DNA of 64,000 nucleotides, taken from contig JAEYRB010000023.1 in assembly GCA_023409735.1 (NCBI GenBank), forward strand, positions 1-64,000. Reading direction: 5' to 3'. Of the stretch, positions 60,570-64,000 are shown piece by piece. Each line of letters starts with the position of its first letter. The stretch's first letter is position 1. A program made the translations under genes and the position numbers. The stretch comes from Bacillota bacterium (GTDB lineage Bacteria > Bacillota > Clostridia > Acetivibrionales > DTU013). Below the pieces are notes generated by a model. The model did no database searches. It saw nothing but the letters and a program-made list of their open reading frames with translations, and was not told the origin of the DNA.

Positions 60570-60884
60570 CAAACCTCCCTGAACCTCATTGCACACAGCG
60601 CTTAATAAAACCCATTGATTATGTGATCGTGCAGCTTCACACTTGCTTTTTATGCCCTAACCTATTCGACATACAACGACCTGTCCCGACATACTAATCC
60701 ACTCTTATTCGCCTTAATAAATCTTGTACTCTAAACAGATTCAATCTTTATTCTTGACCTAAATTAACCTACCATAACGTTTTTCAACATAATAACTTAC
60801 TTTATCTTCTTTATTCTGCTTGGTGCTTTTACCACTTCATTTACAACAATCACCAGGCATACTATCTACCGCTGATCCTGCACT
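60570..60884. other. Long gap between ilvC and leuA, nothing recognised
   Basis: This 315-base stretch interrupts an otherwise tight operon. It has no gene, clear terminator or T-box signature that I can see. It is pyrimidine-rich on the plus strand, so the transcript would be purine-rich and little structured. Confidence 0.4.
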
Positions 60885-61880
60885 CTACTTCTTGAGCCAG
60901 CTCATCATCTTCCTGAGCTCAGCTCCTACCTTCTCAAGCTGATGTTCAGCTTCGCACTGCCTTGTTGCGAGGAATTCAGCTCTTCCGCCGGCCTTGTTTT
61001 CCATGATCCACCTGGACGCAAAGGTACCGTTCTGTATCTCTTTAAGGACTTTTTTCATTTCCTTTCTGGTCTCATCGGTAATGATCCTCTTTCCTACCAT
61101 ATAATCGCCGTATTCTGCTGTATCACTGACAGAATATCTCATATATGAGAAGCCGCCCTGGTTTATAAGATCTACAATAAGCTTCATCTCATGTACACAT
61201 TCAAAATATGCAATCTCCGGCTGATAGCCTGCCTCGACCAATGTCTCAAAGCCCGCCTTCATCAGCTCTGTCACACCTCCGCAGAGAACTGCCTGCTCCC
61301 CGAAAAGATCGGATTCTGTTTCTTCCCTGAAGTTAGTTTCAAGAATGCCCGCTCTTCCGGCGCCAATGCCTGAAGCATAAGCCAGAGCATACTCCTTTGC
61401 CATGCCTGAGGCGTCCTGATGAACAGCTATAAGTGACGGGACCCCCTTTCCTTCGCAGTACTGGCTTCTTACCGTGTGTCCCGGCCCTTTGGGCGCAATC
61501 ATTATTACATCTACATCCTTAGGTGGCTTTATCTGATTGAAATGAATATTGAAACCGTGAGCAAATGCAAGTATATTGCCCTTTTCAAGGTTTGGTTCAA
61601 TGCTCTTATAGTACATATCGGCCTGTGTCTGATCAGGTGTAAGTATCATTATCAGATCTCCAACCTTTGCAGCCTCCTCTGTATTCAAGACCTTGAGTCC
61701 ATCGCTCTCTGCCTGTTTCCGTCTTTCAGAAGCCGGTGTCAGCCCTACGACCACATTAACGCCGCTATCCCTCAAATTTTGAGCATGCGCATGTCCCTGA
61801 CTTCCATAGCCTATAATAGCTACAGTTTTCCCATTTAAAAGTTCAAGTCTGCAATCATTGTCATAATACATTTTAGCCAT
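60885..61880 (-). CDS. ilvC: Ketol-acid reductoisomerase (class I)
   Basis: The 331-residue enzyme has the Rossmann motif 'IIGYGSQGHAHAQNLRDSGV', then 'GLTPASERRKQAE', where the cofactor-phosphate loop lies. The knotted C-terminal domain contains 'GGVTELMKAGFETLVEAGYQ' and 'EMKLIVDLINQGG'. It makes 2,3-dihydroxy-isovalerate and its isoleucine-pathway analogue. The start at 61880 follows GGAGG; an upstream in-frame codon at 61889 lies in the ribosome site region. It begins five bases after ilvN. Confidence 0.96.
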   Translation of the reverse strand: MAKMYYDNDCRLELLNGKTVAIIGYGSQGHAHAQNLRDSGVNVVVGLTPASERRKQAESDGLKVLNTEEAAKVGDLIMILTPDQTQADMYYKSIEPNLEKGNILAFAHGFNIHFNQIKPPKDVDVIMIAPKGPGHTVRSQYCEGKGVPSLIAVHQDASGMAKEYALAYASGIGAGRAGILETNFREETESDLFGEQAVLCGGVTELMKAGFETLVEAGYQPEIAYFECVHEMKLIVDLINQGGFSYMRYSVSDTAEYGDYMVGKRIITDETRKEMKKVLKEIQNGTFASRWIMENKAGGRAEFLATRQCEAEHQLEKVGAELRKMMSWLKK

Positions 61881-61885
61881 TACAC

Positions 61886-62398
61886 TCAATCCTCCTCATT
61901 ATTAGTAACCTTTATTACCCGGTTGCCTCTTTCGATAGCAATTGATCCTGTTCTTACTATTTCCTTGATGCCGAACTGCTTAAGAAGATCCTCCAAGGCA
62001 GATACCTTATCGGAATCACCTGATATCTCTATTGTCATTGTTGACTTAGAAACATCGATAATATTTGCTCTGAAAATTCCGACAATCTGAATTATTTCAG
62101 TTCGTGTATTCGCATTTGCCGCAACCTTGATCAATACAAGCTCACGTTTTATGGATTCGGACATTTCAAGCTTCTTAATTTTTATTACATCAATAAGCTT
62201 GTTTAACTGCTTGCTCACCTGCTCAACTGTATATTCGTCTCCGTCAACAACTATCGTTATCCTTGAAACCTCCGGATTTTCAGTAACTCCCACAGCCAAG
62301 CTGTCAATGTTGAATCCTCTTCTGCTGAAAAGCCCAGCTACTCTAGAGAGTACACCTGCATGATTTTCTACCAAAACAGATAATGTATGCTTTCCCAT
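61886..62398 (-). CDS. ilvN: Acetolactate synthase small (regulatory) subunit
   Basis: The 170-residue protein has an N-terminal ACT domain ('LSVLVENHAGVLSRVAGLFS', 'RRGFNIDSLAVGVTE') that senses valine. The C-terminal domain ('ELVLIKVAANANTRTEIIQI') activates the large subunit. It lies between ilvB and ilvC in the usual order. A 200-base gap with a hairpin separates it from ilvB. Confidence 0.95.
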   Translation of the reverse strand: MGKHTLSVLVENHAGVLSRVAGLFSRRGFNIDSLAVGVTENPEVSRITIVVDGDEYTVEQVSKQLNKLIDVIKIKKLEMSESIKRELVLIKVAANANTRTEIIQIVGIFRANIIDVSKSTMTIEISGDSDKVSALEDLLKQFGIKEIVRTGSIAIERGNRVIKVTNNEED

Positions 62399-62521
62399 AT
62401 CTTTATCTCCTTTGCCGGTATTTTTATTTAACGTTTCTCAAATTCATTTTAATCATAATCGCAAAGCTGTATAGAAAACTTTTCGATTGTAGAAAAATTT
62501 TCTTTCTGCCGCTGTGTTTCA

Positions 62522-62551
62522 ACGAGGCGGACGTTTCTTTTCGCCTCGTTA
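62522..62551. promoter_or_regulatory. Perfect nine-bp hairpin between ilvB and ilvN
   Basis: AACGAGGCG and CGCCTCGTT pair perfectly around a 12-base loop. On the minus (coding) strand no T-tract follows, so it is not a standard terminator. It may stabilise the ilvB 3' end or mark an RNA processing site. Confidence 0.45.
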
Positions 62552-62598
62552 TAATGCTGAATTAATCGCTCTGTACTGCAAATCCCCATACAGTAGAT

Positions 62599-64000
62599 CT
62601 ACAGAGATGATTCAAAGGGATCTATCACACACTCCAGCAGGTATGGTTCATTATCCTCTGTCAACCGCTTCATGGCTCCTTCAACCTCAGATGCCTTCGA
62701 TATCCGCTCGCCCTTGAAACCGTATGCTTTCGCGAGCATCACAAAATCAGGATTATTGTCGAGAAAAATCTGTGAGTAGCGGCTGCCATGCTTTAAATCC
62801 TGCAGCTCTCGAACCAGTCCCAGCCTTTGATTATTAAATAAAATAATTTTAACGCCGATATTATACTGCTTCATAGTGCCAAGCTCTTGCATTGACATCT
62901 GGAAGCTCCCGTCACCACTGACCACCACTACCGGTACATCAGGCTTTCCAAGCTTTGCACCGACTGCTGCAGGCAATCCATAGCCCATTGTCCCAAGGCC
63001 GCCTGATGTAATAAAGGTTTTTGGTGTGCTGAATCTATAATTGTTTGCTGTCCATATCTGGTTCTGGCCTACCTCTGTGGCTATTACAGCATTCGTGGGC
63101 AAAAAGTCCGACAGTATAGAAAGCATGTTCTTCGGGTCGATACTATCGCTGTTATTTCTTTTCCTCTGCTTTAACTGATTTTTATGCGCTGCAACATTAT
63201 CTACCCACTCTCTGTCGTCAGATGAACCTGCTATATCCAACAATTCCTTAAGGATCAGCTTTACATCTCCTACCAGCGGGATTGATGCATCGATGTTTTT
63301 GCCTATTTCAGCAGGATCTATATCAATATGGATAATTGTCGCCTTTTCTGACAAAACAGCTGAGGATCCTATTGCCCTGTTACCTGCCCTTGCCCCCAGA
63401 ATAATCACTACGTCGGCATTATGCAGTGCATAATTGGCAGTATTGCTGCCATGTGAGCCTACCATACCGAAATGCAGGGGGTGTTCATAAGGAATTGAGC
63501 CTATACCCATCATAGTTGTAACTACCGGAATGTTGTACGCTTCAGCCAGCTTCTGCAGCTCCATTGAGGCATCTGACGCAATAACACCACCGCCGGCACA
63601 TATGATAGGTGCGCTTGCCTTTTCAATTGCCGTCAATGCTCTTTTAATCTGCACAGGGTGGCCTTTATATGTTGGCTTGTAGCCCTTTATACTGATCGTG
63701 TCAGGATAGTTGAACTCCAGTATGCTGTTCTGCACATCAACAGGCACATCAATTACTACAGGACCTTTGCGTCCTGTCCCTGCAATATGAAAAGCTTCCT
63801 TTATTATTCTTGGAAGATTATCTGCATTTTTTACAAGATAATTGTGCTTGCAAAAAGGTGCCGTCGCTCCGGTTATGTCAGCCTCCTGAAAGGCATCGGT
63901 TCCAATGAGCTCCCTGTCAACCTGTCCTGTAATAGCAACGATTGGAATGCTGTCCATATAGGCGTTTGCTATTCCTGTAATCAGATTTGTCGCACCCGGG
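62599..64000 (-). CDS. ilvB: Acetolactate synthase large subunit, 5' end outside the window
   Basis: The frame is open to the window edge and reads 'PGATNLITGIANAYMDSIPI' across the first codons seen, so the ATG at 63957 is internal. The visible ~466 residues cover part of the N-terminal ThDP domain, the central domain ('PIICAGGGVIASDASMELQK') and the C-terminal ThDP-binding domain. That domain has 'VVVSGDGSFQMSMQELGTMK' followed by 'LFNNQRLGLVRELQ'. It condenses two pyruvates, or pyruvate and 2-oxobutyrate. It heads the visible ilvB-ilvN-ilvC-leuA-cimA cluster. Confidence 0.95.
   Translation of the reverse strand, partial: PGATNLITGIANAYMDSIPIVAITGQVDRELIGTDAFQEADITGATAPFCKHNYLVKNADNLPRIIKEAFHIAGTGRKGPVVIDVPVDVQNSILEFNYPDTISIKGYKPTYKGHPVQIKRALTAIEKASAPIICAGGGVIASDASMELQKLAEAYNIPVVTTMMGIGSIPYEHPLHFGMVGSHGSNTANYALHNADVVIILGARAGNRAIGSSAVLSEKATIIHIDIDPAEIGKNIDASIPLVGDVKLILKELLDIAGSSDDREWVDNVAAHKNQLKQRKRNNSDSIDPKNMLSILSDFLPTNAVIATEVGQNQIWTANNYRFSTPKTFITSGGLGTMGYGLPAAVGAKLGKPDVPVVVVSGDGSFQMSMQELGTMKQYNIGVKIILFNNQRLGLVRELQDLKHGSRYSQIFLDNNPDFVMLAKAYGFKGERISKASEVEGAMKRLTEDNEPYLLECVIDPFESSL

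Noticed and set aside
62522..62551. Hairpin between ilvB and ilvN as an intrinsic terminator
   Set aside because: On the coding strand it is followed by GAAACAC rather than a T-tract, and termination here would cut the operon. It is listed only as a possible processing or stability element.

Overview
The window looks like chromosomal DNA of an anaerobic, endospore-forming member of the Clostridia. It is AT-rich overall, with strong AGGAGG-type ribosome binding sites and TTGACA/TATAAT promoters. It carries sporulation genes of the yabP/yabQ type, a tyrosine T-box leader, a Ku/LigD end-joining pair, and a 2-hydroxyacyl-CoA dehydratase family gene pair of the kind used in anaerobic amino-acid or aromatic metabolism. 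Species cannot be fixed from the sequence alone.

Layout. 1-1177: end of a DsrE-domain (probably CoA-disulfide-reductase-type) gene, then an ArsR regulator. 1327-3096: an AEC transporter and a YjdF-like membrane protein. 3292-6848: ku-ligD (bacterial non-homologous end joining). 7120-9591: a frameshifted acetyltransferase, an uncharacterised protein and an SDR oxidoreductase. 9741-12712: a TetR-controlled ABC exporter with a clear promoter/operator. 13144-17885: lipoprotein serpin, Tyr T-box plus tyrS, and a MATE transporter. 17886-24109: decayed genes, a LUD-domain protein, and a six-gene TetR/flavin/NAD(P)-redox operon. 24153-25939: a GC-richer nicotinamide salvage pair (pncA-pncB). 26315-28548: two uncharacterised genes and tRNA-fMet and tRNA-Leu. 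28668-32181: the conserved clostridial block mazG-hup-rqcP-yabP-yabQ-divIC-yabR. 32352-34791: an MBOAT acyltransferase with its SGNH-like partner. 35236-53957: a catabolic island (below). 54258-57327: HAD phosphatase, methyltransferase, L,D-transpeptidase and a small protein. 57460-64000: the ilvB-ilvN-ilvC-leuA-cimA branched-chain amino-acid operon, cut by the window end.

The most interesting region is 35236-53957. A LacI-type regulator faces a long minus-strand operon. The operon encodes a peptide/nickel-class ABC importer (binding lipoprotein, two permeases, one fused double ATPase), followed by a beta-lactamase-fold serine hydrolase, an alpha/beta hydrolase, a CapA-type metallophosphatase-fold protein, a UroD/methyltransferase-like protein and a type-B carboxylesterase. 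The operon promoter is followed by two LacI-style palindromes with central CG, 86 bp apart. Next to it are a PucR-type regulator, a family III CoA-transferase and a 2-hydroxyacyl-CoA-dehydratase-like pair in which one subunit seems to lack the usual cluster cysteines. I infer uptake, ester/amide cleavage, possible demethylation and CoA-dependent reduction of an unknown small molecule. The substrate is not visible in the sequence.

Several regions show gene decay: remnants at 16363-16506, 18128-18414, 20894-21040, 27696-27819 and 34903-35157, and a one-base frameshift in the acetyltransferase at 7120-7937. There is no CRISPR array, rRNA operon or intact insertion sequence.
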